From: Oscillibacter hominis
Lineage (GTDB): Bacteria > Bacillota > Clostridia > Oscillospirales > Oscillospiraceae
Assembly: GCF_014334055.1 (NCBI RefSeq)
Contig: NZ_CP060490.1
Span: forward strand, 434,001 to 498,000
DNA: 64,000 nt
Direction: 5' to 3'
Each line of letters starts with the position of its first letter. The stretch's first letter is position 1. The translations under genes were made by a program, and so were the position numbers. The notes beneath the pieces are model-generated. The model made no database searches and was not told the DNA's origin. It saw nothing but the letters and a program-made list of their open reading frames with translations. Shown here piece after piece: positions 15,823 to 25,508 of the stretch.

Positions 15823-17292
15823 ATGAGTTTACCAAAACGAAATAGTGCGGACGGGCGCTGTTACTGGATGAAGCCCGAGGTGCAGGAGGAACTGCAACCG
15901 CTCTTTGACCAGTGCATCCAGGATGCCATTGACGGGAGAATCACGCGGCTTGATTCTCTCTGGCCTCCGGTAGTGGTCAGCAGCGAAGGCGCGCCCTTTG
16001 AGGTGTGGCAACTGCTTCGGACATGGACCGAAGCGCAGCGGGCTGAGACCCTTGACGCGGAAAAGGCCATCGCCTTCAGCGAAAACCTGCGCCGCCAGAG
16101 CCGGTGGGGTGAAATTGACCACCATCTACTTGATATGCTGCAACGGGAGCTACAGGAGAAATATTTTATCGTGACAGGCAATGAAGATGACCACTTCTGG
16201 GATCGGGAGTATTCCCTAAAACCAGGTATCCGTGCAGAGCAGGTCCCGGAGCCGCTGCTGCGTTTCGCCTGCTATGTGGCGGTGAGCTATAAGGTATATG
16301 GTATGGACTTTCAGTATCTGGACGCCAATTACCTCTTTGGATTGGTGGAGAAAGTCCGTCCGGATATGGTGAAAAAGCTGAAAGAACATGGGACCGGCAG
16401 GTTGCCGCTCAACCTGCAAAAGCGGAAAACAGAGCACTTCACCGCATCGGCCAACGATGCCTTTGCTGTGATCCGTATTACTGCCAGGAACAGCACGGAG
16501 GAGTGCTGCCATGAAGTACTGAACTACCTGTGTGAGCTTCTGGAGCAGGAGGATTTTCCCCGCAGCTATGCGGTGGAGTTCAAAGGGCCGGAAAAGAGGT
16601 ATCTTCCCATCACAGGACTGCCCAAAAAGGGAGTAAACCAGCTCTTTGCCTGTGCCGTGCAGTACCCCGGCCTCCACCCCCTGATGGAACGGTACGCCCG
16701 GCTTGCCATGCGGCAATATGAGCAGTACACCAATCTCAGCGATGAGCAGTGCGCGCTCCCCGGAAGTTTTGCCGTGTTCGCCCTGGGAATGCTGGGGCAA
16801 GAGTGGCAGCAGCTGGTATGGGATTATCTCGATCTCTGCGATGATGAGCACTCCCACTTACAGGAAAAATTCCTCCGGGAGTATGTGAAACAGTTCGGAT
16901 TTACCGCCGATACCGTCCCTGTATTTGTCCGTGGGGTGCTGTCCATGCAGAACATGAAGTATTCCAAGGACTATACCGCGTGGATGGCAAATGCAGAAAG
17001 CCTGGGCGCTCTGCTGGAGGCAAAAATCCACCTGTCCGAGATCGTTCCAAGCGGTTTTTCCTCCGACGAGGATGATGACGAGGACGAGGAACCCGCTGAG
17101 GAAACAGAAGCCAGCCCGGAGGAAGTGCTGCAATACGCATGGGAAACGGTCTGCTATGTGATCTGGGGCAAAGCCAGCGCCAAGGGTGGTCAGAAAGTGG
17201 TGGAAGCAGCTTCGGAGGAACTGAAGGAACTTTACCGACAGATTTTTATTCCGATAACGGAGAACCTGGAAGGAAGTGGTGGCCTGCTATGA
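15823..17292 (+). CDS. DUF6138 family protein, copy 1
   Basis: The 489-residue cytosolic product matches the DUF6138 family, as does its neighbour. The two share the start MSLPKR, the stretch KRKTEHFTASANDAFAVIRI near residue 205, LPKKGVNQLFACAVQ near residue 265, and YLDLCDDEHS near residue 340. An acidic insert (DEDDDEDEEP) lies near residue 415. The family's function is unknown; its repeated presence next to SUFU and SMI1 genes suggests an immunity role (inference). GAAAGAGGTGGCCTGAT precedes the ATG, and it overlaps copy 2 by 4 nt. Confidence 0.75.
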   Translation: MSLPKRNSADGRCYWMKPEVQEELQPLFDQCIQDAIDGRITRLDSLWPPVVVSSEGAPFEVWQLLRTWTEAQRAETLDAEKAIAFSENLRRQSRWGEIDHHLLDMLQRELQEKYFIVTGNEDDHFWDREYSLKPGIRAEQVPEPLLRFACYVAVSYKVYGMDFQYLDANYLFGLVEKVRPDMVKKLKEHGTGRLPLNLQKRKTEHFTASANDAFAVIRITARNSTEECCHEVLNYLCELLEQEDFPRSYAVEFKGPEKRYLPITGLPKKGVNQLFACAVQYPGLHPLMERYARLAMRQYEQYTNLSDEQCALPGSFAVFALGMLGQEWQQLVWDYLDLCDDEHSHLQEKFLREYVKQFGFTADTVPVFVRGVLSMQNMKYSKDYTAWMANAESLGALLEAKIHLSEIVPSGFSSDEDDDEDEEPAEETEASPEEVLQYAWETVCYVIWGKASAKGGQKVVEAASEELKELYRQIFIPITENLEGSGGLL

Positions 17293-18671
17293 GTTTGCCG
17301 AAACGCGACGGCGTACAAGGTCGTTATTATTTGATCCAGAAACCAGATACGAACCCCGAAGTGCTGGAACACGCCGATCAGTGCATCCAGGATGTGTTGG
17401 ATGGAACTGCAAAAGAAAACCATTCCGGCTATCCGGTGGTCGTTCGGAACCAAAGCGGAACGCCCTTTCTTCCCAGCCAGCTCCTGGAGCGGTATCTGTC
17501 CAAACTGCCTTTGAAGGGATTCCCCTATGAGGAAGCTGTTACATTCTGCGATGCCCTGCGGCGGCTGGTGGGCTGGAGGGAGATTGGCCACACCTTGGGA
17601 AAATACATCAAACACCAGGTGCAGGAGAGGTTTTTTGAGATTGGAGAGAATGAGGACTACTTTTCGCCTTTCCCGCTCTGTACCGCATGGCCGGAGCTGC
17701 GACCGGAGGATGTGGACGAGAATCTGCTGCGCTTTACTTGCTATGTGGCGGTCTGTTATACGGTGTATGGGGCCAGCGATAATACGATTATAACCGAACA
17801 CTACCTTGATCTGGTTTCCCAGCTTCGCCCGGATATGGTGAAGCAGCTGAAAACAGCTGGCAGCGGCAAATTGCCAAAGGACATCCAGCGGCGTAAGACG
17901 GAGCATTTCACCGCATCGGCCAATGATGTGTTTGCTACCATCCGCATCACCGCCAGGGACTCCACGGAGGAGTGCTATGCTGAAATTCTGGATTACCTGT
18001 GTGCGGTGTTGGAGCAGGAGGGATTTCCCCGCAGTTACTCGGTGGAGTTCCGTGGGAAGGAAAAACTCTATCTGCCCATTCCCGGTCTGCCCAAAAAGGG
18101 CGTCAATCAGCTCTTTGCCTGTGCTGTGCAACACCCCAATCTGCATCCGGCTATGGCGCGATACGCTCGTCTGGCTATGCGGGAATTTGAGTGGTACCAA
18201 AACCTCTCAGATGAAGCCTGTGCGATGCCCGGCACCTTCGCCGTGTTTGCCCTGGGGCTGGAGGGAGAACCGTGGGCACCGCTGGTGACGGAGTATCTGG
18301 ATCTCTGCGATGACGAGCACTCCTCCCTGCAAGGGAAATTCCTTCATGCCTTGATCCGAAAGTTTGGGTTCCAACCATGGACGCTGGGGGTATTGGTGCG
18401 GGGCGCATTATCTATGCAGTGGCTGGAGCCTGCCAGAGAATTCCGCAGCCTGATAGCCAATGGGGAAAGCCTGGATGCACTGCTGGAAGTCAAGCGACGC
18501 TTTTCCGCTTATCTCCTGCCGGAAGAAAACGAAGACCCGAAATTCCGGGCCATCGCTTGGCAGAGCCTACTCTGGGCCATCTGGGGGCAAGCCTCTGAAA
18601 ACGGCGGCAGCAAGGTCATTAAGACGGCTCCGAAGGAACTGAGAGAAAGGTATCAGGAAATTTTTCAATAG
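17289..18671 (+). CDS. DUF6138 family protein, copy 2
   Basis: The 460-residue product is a clear paralogue of the preceding gene, colinear over most of its length but lacking the acidic C-terminal insert. Shared landmarks include KRKTEHFTASANDVFATIRI and LPKKGVNQLFACAVQ. Divergence is considerable outside these blocks, so the duplication is old or each copy was acquired separately. The ATGA overlap with copy 1 shows a shared transcript. Function is inferred from context only. Confidence 0.75.
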   Translation: MSLPKRDGVQGRYYLIQKPDTNPEVLEHADQCIQDVLDGTAKENHSGYPVVVRNQSGTPFLPSQLLERYLSKLPLKGFPYEEAVTFCDALRRLVGWREIGHTLGKYIKHQVQERFFEIGENEDYFSPFPLCTAWPELRPEDVDENLLRFTCYVAVCYTVYGASDNTIITEHYLDLVSQLRPDMVKQLKTAGSGKLPKDIQRRKTEHFTASANDVFATIRITARDSTEECYAEILDYLCAVLEQEGFPRSYSVEFRGKEKLYLPIPGLPKKGVNQLFACAVQHPNLHPAMARYARLAMREFEWYQNLSDEACAMPGTFAVFALGLEGEPWAPLVTEYLDLCDDEHSSLQGKFLHALIRKFGFQPWTLGVLVRGALSMQWLEPAREFRSLIANGESLDALLEVKRRFSAYLLPEENEDPKFRAIAWQSLLWAIWGQASENGGSKVIKTAPKELRERYQEIFQ

Positions 18672-18689
18672 ACTATAAGGAGGACTCGG

Positions 18690-19781
18690 ATGAGTGAAGT
18701 AAGCTATTCAAATGTACCTCCCATGATGGCTGCCATCAAAAGTGGTGACATAGAGGCGATTCGTTCCCTGCTTCACGCAGGGCATTCTCCCAATGAGCCA
18801 CAATGCTATCAGGTAATGATTGGAGATTGGCCGCGGGATGACGAAGCCTCTCCGCTGGAATTGGCTGTACTGGAAAATCGGATGGACATGGTACAGCTCC
18901 TGATCGAATGCGGAGCAGATTTGACCCATAACCCGGAAGAATTGCTTTGTGGTTCCCTGCGCAGTCAAGACCTGACCCTGTTTTCCTTTTTGGTAGATGT
19001 GGGAGTCAGAATCCCCGCAACGCAAAGGGATATATGCAGGCTGTTTCTCCACTTGGTGGATCGGGATGAGCCTAATGTACTCCCCATTTTGAAAAGGATG
19101 GGCATGGATTTGAAACAATACGGCGGTGAAGCCCTGCGCAGTATGGCGAGCCATGGAAATCAGCTGCTGGTGGAGTATCTGATTCAAAACGGGGCGGACA
19201 TCAACTATCACAAGCCAGATATGGTGTTTCCCTACGCTTCGACTCCTGTCACTGAAGCTGCACGGCACAACGATTTTTCTATGGTGCGCTGGCTTGTGGA
19301 ACAGGGTGCAGACATCACCATCCCGGATAAATATGGTGACCGGCCCTACACCGTGGCAGTACAGAACAAAAATCAGGAAATGGCCGCCTACTTAAAAGCT
19401 CTGGAGCCGGAGGAATGGCATAACGAACAGGAAAAGGCGCGTCAACTCATGCCTTACAAGCTGCCTGCCAAGCTGGTGGAATACTTAAAGACCGGCCCCT
19501 TGCGTCTGGAATTTCCAGAGCGGGAACTGGTGAAATGGGCGGAACTGTACCCCTACATGGATTTACAGGAGATGACCTGGAAACGGAAAAAGTTGCTCTC
19601 CCTTATGGCGAAAATGGACAATTACAGCGACTATTTGCTGCTGTGGAGTCCCAGAGATAAGAAACTCTGGTATCTGGACATTGAGCATAAGGAGTTTCAT
19701 CCGTTAGCCAAATGGGAGGAATTTATTGCTGATCCCGGAAAATATCTTAATGGAATGATTGAGGGCGAGTTTGAGGAATAA
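18690..19781 (+). CDS. Ankyrin-repeat protein
   Basis: The 363-residue product has ankyrin repeats over residues about 8-235, seen in PPMMAAIKSGDIEAIRSLL, SPLELAVLENRMDMVQLLIE and TPVTEAARHNDFSMVRWLVE. A C-terminal part contains DYLLLWSPRDKKLWYLDIE. Ankyrin proteins are common as immunity partners in polymorphic toxin loci, where they bind the toxin. AAGGAGGACTCGG precedes the ATG. It lies in the array 18 nt after the second DUF6138 gene. Confidence 0.85.
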   Translation: MSEVSYSNVPPMMAAIKSGDIEAIRSLLHAGHSPNEPQCYQVMIGDWPRDDEASPLELAVLENRMDMVQLLIECGADLTHNPEELLCGSLRSQDLTLFSFLVDVGVRIPATQRDICRLFLHLVDRDEPNVLPILKRMGMDLKQYGGEALRSMASHGNQLLVEYLIQNGADINYHKPDMVFPYASTPVTEAARHNDFSMVRWLVEQGADITIPDKYGDRPYTVAVQNKNQEMAAYLKALEPEEWHNEQEKARQLMPYKLPAKLVEYLKTGPLRLEFPERELVKWAELYPYMDLQEMTWKRKKLLSLMAKMDNYSDYLLLWSPRDKKLWYLDIEHKEFHPLAKWEEFIADPGKYLNGMIEGEFEE

Positions 19782-19794
19782 GGAGAGAACACAA

Positions 19795-20196
19795 ATGACA
19801 AAAGATCAACTCTTATCTTTATGGAATGCGGATAACTGGGAGGTAATGAGTTGCGGGGTCTACTTTACGGCTCACCGGGCAGATAAGGAACTGCATATCA
19901 ACTGCAATGATTATACCGAGGCAGAGATTCTGGCAATGCCCTTCTGGGAGCGATTAGCTCAGGAACTGGATGAGCTGGACCGGCAGGCCCACGAGATCTT
20001 ACAGAAAGAATTCCCTGATGATGAGGACATCCCCGATCTGCCCCTGACCGACATCACGATAGACAAGTCCGGCTGCTACGGGACATTTTCCCTCTGCTAC
20101 GATACTGGGGACTCTCCGGCTGGGGAACTCTATCTCAATGTGTCCTTTGACGAGCAGTTCGTGCCAAGTCCGAAGGTTGGCTACGACACCTTTTAA
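19795..20196 (+). CDS. Small acidic array protein, unknown
   Basis: The 133-residue soluble product has no recognised domain. It has a helical middle (ERLAQELDELDRQAHEILQK) and a C-terminal beta-type part with GCYGTFSLCYDTGDSPAGEL, a size and layout common among immunity proteins. AAGGAGAGAAC precedes the ATG. It lies in the array with 13 nt from the ankyrin gene. An immunity role is inferred only from context. Confidence 0.65.
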   Translation: MTKDQLLSLWNADNWEVMSCGVYFTAHRADKELHINCNDYTEAEILAMPFWERLAQELDELDRQAHEILQKEFPDDEDIPDLPLTDITIDKSGCYGTFSLCYDTGDSPAGELYLNVSFDEQFVPSPKVGYDTF

Positions 20197-20213
20197 TACA
20201 GGGAGGCTCCCCT

Positions 20214-21047
20214 ATGGCATTAAAAATGAACTTTCGTGAAGTCACCCCGGAAGATACCGAAATTCTTCGTATGATAGCGTTGAGAAACGGGAAAGCAGAA
20301 GATTACCTCTGCTGCGATGTTACCAATGAGGATGGTGTAACGCAGACTACCTGGTATAGTAAGGCGGATGTGGCCCTCTGGGGGGAGGATTATATCCGGG
20401 CGCACACCACAATGAAGTACAGCGATTATAGCGGATGGATCATCATTCTGGATATGGAGCCGTGGAACGATACACAGGCATCACCACGAAAAAAGAAGAA
20501 ACGGGATTCCTTTCCCCAAATCCCTACCTGGCTGGAGGGCCATGTCAAAGAACGAAAACAAAAGCGCCTGCCCACCGTGACCCTCTGCTCCTCTGCCGGA
20601 AATGAACTGCTGGAAGTGTGGTATTACGGAGAATTGCTCACAGTGAAGGGAGAGTCCCAATCCTATATCATAGATAGAGGCGAGACCCCCGGACTGGTGG
20701 CAGCCCGCGACCCAGAGAGCGGCGAGGAGTTCGTCATCTTCGACGGTGGGCAGCATGGTTATGATAATATGTTCTGCGATGAACACAATCCAGCCCAGCT
20801 GGCGCATCGCCCCCTCCAGCGGTATGAGATCCCTGCCTCCAAGTTGGTGCTGGAACTGGGCTACAATATCGACTATGAGGATGAAAAAGAGAGCTTCGAG
20901 GTAGACGAGGCTGATACCGTGGAACTGGTTAACGGTGAGCGGATGCCCTGGGAGCAGGTCAAACGGGACGGCATTGACTACATTGCACTTTACTATGTGA
21001 ATGATAAAGGAAAACAGTTGCAGATTCTGGATGCGGAACTGGCATGA
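20214..21047 (+). CDS. Array protein, unknown
   Basis: The 277-residue product has no signal or membrane segment. An N-terminal part (residues about 1-90) is followed by a Lys-rich linker (PRKKKKRDSFP) and a beta-rich C-terminal part with EFVIFDGGQHGYDNMFCDEH near residue 175. No family is recognised. GGGAGGCTCCCCT precedes the ATG. The two-part layout suggests two joined small domains, as in other immunity proteins, but this is inference. Confidence 0.65.
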   Translation: MALKMNFREVTPEDTEILRMIALRNGKAEDYLCCDVTNEDGVTQTTWYSKADVALWGEDYIRAHTTMKYSDYSGWIIILDMEPWNDTQASPRKKKKRDSFPQIPTWLEGHVKERKQKRLPTVTLCSSAGNELLEVWYYGELLTVKGESQSYIIDRGETPGLVAARDPESGEEFVIFDGGQHGYDNMFCDEHNPAQLAHRPLQRYEIPASKLVLELGYNIDYEDEKESFEVDEADTVELVNGERMPWEQVKRDGIDYIALYYVNDKGKQLQILDAELA

Positions 21048-21131
21048 GTACAATAGGACTGTTTTGGTAAGAATTTGATGATTACTGGTGTTGATGATGT
21101 AAGCCGAGAAAAGAAGTAAGGTGTGTGATCA

Positions 21132-21788
21132 ATGATTACTGGAAAGTATTTGGAGAATCCAGCATTATATAGTCCCGATGAACTCGAACGATTGGACAAC
21201 CATATCGAAAAATATTTTGGAAAAGCCACAACAGTGGTTCATGAGTTTTTCAGCGAAGATATTCATGTTGATGTCTCCATCATTCCGCCCCATGAGGAAC
21301 ATAACTATTATACTTTGGTAACCACAGGCATGGGTGCGTTTTCGATGAAGATCCCAAGTGAATACCAAGAGGATGGCCTTCCCTCTCGGATAGAACTGAT
21401 GATGTGCCTTCCGCCTGAGTGGAACCCTGAAAGTAAGGAAAGCCAAGAAAATTGGCCAGTAGAGTTGCTTCGCTATTTAGCGAGGTTTCCAATCATAGAA
21501 AGCACTTGGCTGGGCTATGGGCATTCTATTCAAAACGGAACACCATACGCAGACAATACATTGCTGGCAGGGTGTGTTCTTTTAGGCGTACAGGATGCGC
21601 CGGAGGGTGCTGCCGTCTGTAAGCTCTCAGATGGAAGTTGGGTCGGTTTTTATCAGGTGATTCCTCTGACAGAGAATGAACTGGAATACAAGATTCAGCA
21701 TAGTACAGATGAAATGCTGGAATACATGGAAGATGTAGACCATGTTGTATATTTCCAAAGACCGGATACTAATTTTGAATCACATTAG
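21132..21788 (+). CDS. Suppressor-of-fused (SUFU) domain protein
   Basis: The 218-residue protein is a stand-alone SUFU domain: FFSEDIHVDVSIIPPHEEH near residue 38, YYTLVTTGMGAFSMKIP, then LPPEWNPES, then WPVELLRYLARFPIIESTWL, and VGFYQVIPLTENELEYK near the end. Bacterial SUFU domains are established immunity proteins in polymorphic toxin systems. A close relative forms one domain of the 1,477-residue fusion at 33,255. Its codon use is more AT-rich than the neighbouring array genes. Confidence 0.9.
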   Translation: MITGKYLENPALYSPDELERLDNHIEKYFGKATTVVHEFFSEDIHVDVSIIPPHEEHNYYTLVTTGMGAFSMKIPSEYQEDGLPSRIELMMCLPPEWNPESKESQENWPVELLRYLARFPIIESTWLGYGHSIQNGTPYADNTLLAGCVLLGVQDAPEGAAVCKLSDGSWVGFYQVIPLTENELEYKIQHSTDEMLEYMEDVDHVVYFQRPDTNFESH

Positions 21789-21809
21789 CAGAATAAGGAG
21801 AGAAGCAAA

Positions 21810-22565
21810 ATGGAACAGGCATACTGCACCGCAGTTTTCTGGCGCGGCGGAGAAAAGATTGATCTGAATGGACTAAAACCAGATGCGGTACGGTGTCTGT
21901 CTGTGACGGGAGAGCGGAAGGTGAATCTGTCCTTCCTGCGAGATTATCCCAATCTGGAGGAACTGACCCTAATGGAAAAATGTGAGGGTGTAGAAGTTCT
22001 CTCCGAGCTAAAGCAGCTTCATACACTGTCCCTATGGCTGTCGGCCCCTGTTTCCTGGGACAATGTTTCTCTCCCCGGCCTGCGTGTTCTCCACCTGCGT
22101 GGGGAAAAGAATGGCGACATCACCCCGCTTCTCTCCAGCATTACCAATCTCCATTTGGAGGAAATGCGGAAAACGGAAGATCTCACCCCTTTCCTGACTC
22201 CGGCGACCCGGCTTCAGAAACTCTATCTCCAGTCACTACCAGCTGTGCAGAAACTACCGGCTCTGGATGGGCTTCCTTCCCTTTATGCCCTGAAACTCTA
22301 TGAACTGCATAAACTCAGCGATTTGTCCGCCCTCTCTCACAGCCATTTGCGCTACTTTGCCGCCTCTCTGATCGGGGATAAACTCTCCGCCCAGGCGCTG
22401 GCAGATGCTGTGCTGGCAATTCCCGGTCTGGAGGCAGCCGCGCTCCAGCTGGTAGACCGCTCCGGGCGGCGCTATGGCAGTATCCAAAAAGCCTTTGCCG
22501 CCGCTGGGAAATCCGGATTGCTGCGGGAGGAAATTAGTGCTTTGACCACATGGCTGTCGCTGTAA
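21810..22565 (+). CDS. Leucine-rich-repeat protein
   Basis: The 251-residue product shows irregular leucine-rich repeats from residue about 45 to 200 (LSFLRDYPNLEELTLM, LSELKQLHTLSLW, LPALDGLPSLYALKLYEL). Such short LRR proteins occur as immunity proteins that bind toxins directly. AAGGAGAGAAGC precedes the ATG. It lies between the SUFU gene and an unknown gene, all on one strand with gaps of about 20 nt. Confidence 0.8.
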   Translation: MEQAYCTAVFWRGGEKIDLNGLKPDAVRCLSVTGERKVNLSFLRDYPNLEELTLMEKCEGVEVLSELKQLHTLSLWLSAPVSWDNVSLPGLRVLHLRGEKNGDITPLLSSITNLHLEEMRKTEDLTPFLTPATRLQKLYLQSLPAVQKLPALDGLPSLYALKLYELHKLSDLSALSHSHLRYFAASLIGDKLSAQALADAVLAIPGLEAAALQLVDRSGRRYGSIQKAFAAAGKSGLLREEISALTTWLSL

Positions 22566-22589
22566 CCTGGGGATTGGGGCAAGAATGAT

Positions 22590-23045
22590 ATGGAACAGTT
22601 TTTTGAACATTCCGATTTGGGATTGGGAGCACTGACCTTTCAGAAAGGACCAGGGACCATCCACTGCTGGACTGGAAGAATCGCAGACACAGAGATCCTG
22701 TTTTCCATTATTTTGAACACATCTGAACTTCAGTCGGCAAACCTGGATTTTATCCGTTCTGTGCTTCAAAACTGGCGGGAGTATCTTTCAAAAGCGGAGC
22801 ATGAGATTCAGGCGCAGATTGGTAAAAGCCCTGAGAAGTTTGGATTGCAGCGCGCTCCATTCCCTGAAACGGAGATTCCCGCCGAGCAGCCGCAATTTCT
22901 GTTTTATGATGAGACAGAATGGGGCCTGCACTTTGAGATTTGTACCCTTCCTGTGGGGGAGCCATTTGGACTTATGGTTGAGTTTTCAGGGGATACGCCA
23001 ACGGATGTATATGGCTTGTCGGAAGCGGAAGAAATAGAAGAATAA
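22590..23045 (+). CDS. Array protein, unknown
   Basis: The 151-residue soluble product has an alternating beta/helix pattern: GALTFQKGPGTIHCWTGRI, a helix LDFIRSVLQNWREYLSKAEH, then LHFEICTLPVGEPFGLMVEF. No family is recognised. The ribosome site before the ATG is weak (GGATTGGGGCAAG). It is probably an immunity protein by context. Confidence 0.6.
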   Translation: MEQFFEHSDLGLGALTFQKGPGTIHCWTGRIADTEILFSIILNTSELQSANLDFIRSVLQNWREYLSKAEHEIQAQIGKSPEKFGLQRAPFPETEIPAEQPQFLFYDETEWGLHFEICTLPVGEPFGLMVEFSGDTPTDVYGLSEAEEIEE

Positions 23046-23063
23046 ACGGAATAAGGGGGGCAG

Positions 23064-25499
23064 TTGGTGTTGAACTTTGCAGAACAAATCGCAGACGCAT
23101 TGGACATTTTGAAATTTGACGGAGCCGTACAGGACACTCTGGCGGAACTTCGAGGGAAATGGGGCGCACAGGTCCCGGCGCTGCTGGATGAACGCTTTGA
23201 TGCCGTTGGCGTTCAATATATGAAACTATCCCATGAAAAAGGGGCGGCGGCGTTGGGGCAGGAGCTGTCTGCCTTCGGCTGGGCACTGTATAACCTGGAC
23301 GATGAGGACGAGTATCTGTTTGCCTTGATCCCAGAGGAAGAACGCAGCGAATGGGAACGCTACTGCAAAAAGCAGGGGCAATATTGTCACCTGATGAAAC
23401 AGCAAGGACGAAAATGGGGCGACCATGCCAAGGAGCAGGACCCTGGAAAGCTAATGCCCTGCGAGGAATACATACTTCAGGATGAGTACGATTATTTCTT
23501 CAACTCCCTGGCGGGTGATTTTGCGGCGGGCGAATGGAAAAACCAGGATGCAGAAGAATGGAAAAACGGCTGTGTGGCCGATCTGCGCCAGCGTCCGCCC
23601 CAGGTGACCCGCGCCCACAGCTTGCCGCACCTTGGGTGCCTCACTTATTCCGCAGAAAATGGACTCTATGCCGCGTCCAGGGCCGCTGGCAGCGGGACTA
23701 TTGGCCGAGCATTATTGAGCAAGAATCCAGCCACGCTTAACTGGGCCGAACCGTCCCCCATTGGATATGACGGTCCACCCCAGACCCTGTGCTGGGCTGA
23801 CCATTCCCTCTGGGTGGGTGATCCCACCAACGCTACACGGATTGAACTGACAGACCGGGGCACCTGTCAGGATGTGAAAAACTGGACTCTGCCGGAAGAT
23901 GGATGGAGCACCAAATACCATTGCGGCATTACGACAGACGGTCTGGGCCGGGTCTACTTTTCCAACGAGTGGTACAAGGGGCAGATTTACCGCTGGGAAA
24001 ACGGCAAGGTAACAAAACACACCTTCTCACTGGATGGATACGACCATCTCTCCAAGGCCGTTCCCGTTCCCGGCACAGGCCGCATTACCATGATCCACGC
24101 AGTCAGTGGCAAGGGGCGGATGGAAGAATGCCTGCTGGAACTGGATATGGACACCGGGCGGTGCCGAATTGCCCCCCTGCCTGGAATGGGCGAGGGGCTG
24201 AAACTTCGCTGGTTTACCGGGGACTGGCTGCTGGTGCAGGGAAACGGCGAGATCCTCTCCGATGACTTTGCCCAGCTCATCAATAGGAACACCCGTGAAG
24301 TGCTGCGTATCCGTCCGGGAATGTTCGGCGGGGAGAACATGCAGCACATTGGAATACTCACCGATGGCACGGTGGTCATCGTCACCCGGCGGGATAGGGT
24401 TGGGCCGGTATTTCGTTATCCCATCGACTTCTGGGGCTTCCTGCGGACGGCAAACAAGCCCAAAAAGCTGGAATGGCGAGAGTACAAAGAAGTGTACCCG
24501 AATTTGCCCATCTTCCTACCGCCCAAGGCCACAGAGCAAAAAATCATTCTCAAAAAAGACAGCCTGACCATCCTGGGGGCGGTATTTACGCCGCCGTTTA
24601 CCCTGTCGCAGCTGGCGGAAAAATTGGGGCCTGCCCGCATTGTCCTGCAAAATGGAACACGGAAAAGCCCCATTACAGGCCGAGAGAGTCCCTATACCCA
24701 GGCACTTGCTTTGTGGGACGAGCTTGGACTCCAGGGCTGGTTAGATGAAGATGAGCAGACCATCAAAACCCTTGGTGTCCGGGTAGCGGCACAGGGAGAG
24801 TATGCGGTTCGGCAGACATTTGACGGAACGGTTTGGATCGGGTCCAAGGACTACCGGGAGGCCAGTTGGAAGGATTTCGCCGGATTTGCCCATACCCTCA
24901 AATTAGGCGGCTTTACCGTTTATACCCGCTTGCCGGGTCCTGTTTCAGAGGAGCAGTCAGCGCAGAAAGCAAAGCTGGAGGCCCTCTCCGCCATGGTGCA
25001 GATCAGCTGGAAAGAGCCAGAGCAAAAGGCAGCGAAAGCGCAGAAATACAAGTTATCCAAGCCGACTGAACCAGTGCTCACCTTTACCAGCTTCAACTTC
25101 AAGCTGGCGGTCATGGAAGTCCTGATGTACGAGAAAGGCTTACTGGCTCCTAAACTGGATGCCCATGAGTTTGCCAGAGAGTATAGCCGACGCAAGATCG
25201 ACATTGACGCGGAAGGGTATGAACCCATCCCAGAGATTCGGAAGTGGCTGGAGAAATACCCTGTCCCGGAGCGGTTGGCCCCGGAGGTCACAGAAATCGA
25301 GATGGATGGCGGCAGCGAGATTTATACCCAGCTCTGTCCGTTCTGGGATGGCGAGGATGGAGCCTTTGATCTTAATACCATTACGGAGGCGGAACTGCGC
25401 CAGTTCCCCAATCTCAAACATATTACCCTCATGTCCTCCAAGCCGGAACAGGTGCTGCCCGTTCTGGAACGGTGCGGTATCAAGGTAGACTTGCTGTGA
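23064..25499 (+). CDS. Large beta-propeller-like array protein
   Basis: The 811-residue product starts at TTG 23,064 or the adjoining GTG 23,067. Residues about 190-460 show propeller-like repeats such as GLGRVYFSNEWYKGQIYRWE and LTDGTVVIVTRRDR. The N-terminal part looks like a SMI1-like small domain (inference). The C-terminal part has YTQLCPFWDGEDGAFDL, then LPNLKHITLMSS-like text typical of a degenerate LRR tip, so several modules are joined. It overlaps none of its neighbours, and GGGGGGCAG lies before the start. It is the second largest gene of the array. Confidence 0.6.
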   Translation: MVLNFAEQIADALDILKFDGAVQDTLAELRGKWGAQVPALLDERFDAVGVQYMKLSHEKGAAALGQELSAFGWALYNLDDEDEYLFALIPEEERSEWERYCKKQGQYCHLMKQQGRKWGDHAKEQDPGKLMPCEEYILQDEYDYFFNSLAGDFAAGEWKNQDAEEWKNGCVADLRQRPPQVTRAHSLPHLGCLTYSAENGLYAASRAAGSGTIGRALLSKNPATLNWAEPSPIGYDGPPQTLCWADHSLWVGDPTNATRIELTDRGTCQDVKNWTLPEDGWSTKYHCGITTDGLGRVYFSNEWYKGQIYRWENGKVTKHTFSLDGYDHLSKAVPVPGTGRITMIHAVSGKGRMEECLLELDMDTGRCRIAPLPGMGEGLKLRWFTGDWLLVQGNGEILSDDFAQLINRNTREVLRIRPGMFGGENMQHIGILTDGTVVIVTRRDRVGPVFRYPIDFWGFLRTANKPKKLEWREYKEVYPNLPIFLPPKATEQKIILKKDSLTILGAVFTPPFTLSQLAEKLGPARIVLQNGTRKSPITGRESPYTQALALWDELGLQGWLDEDEQTIKTLGVRVAAQGEYAVRQTFDGTVWIGSKDYREASWKDFAGFAHTLKLGGFTVYTRLPGPVSEEQSAQKAKLEALSAMVQISWKEPEQKAAKAQKYKLSKPTEPVLTFTSFNFKLAVMEVLMYEKGLLAPKLDAHEFAREYSRRKIDIDAEGYEPIPEIRKWLEKYPVPERLAPEVTEIEMDGGSEIYTQLCPFWDGEDGAFDLNTITEAELRQFPNLKHITLMSSKPEQVLPVLERCGIKVDLL

Positions 25500-25508
25500 G
25501 GTGAAAGC

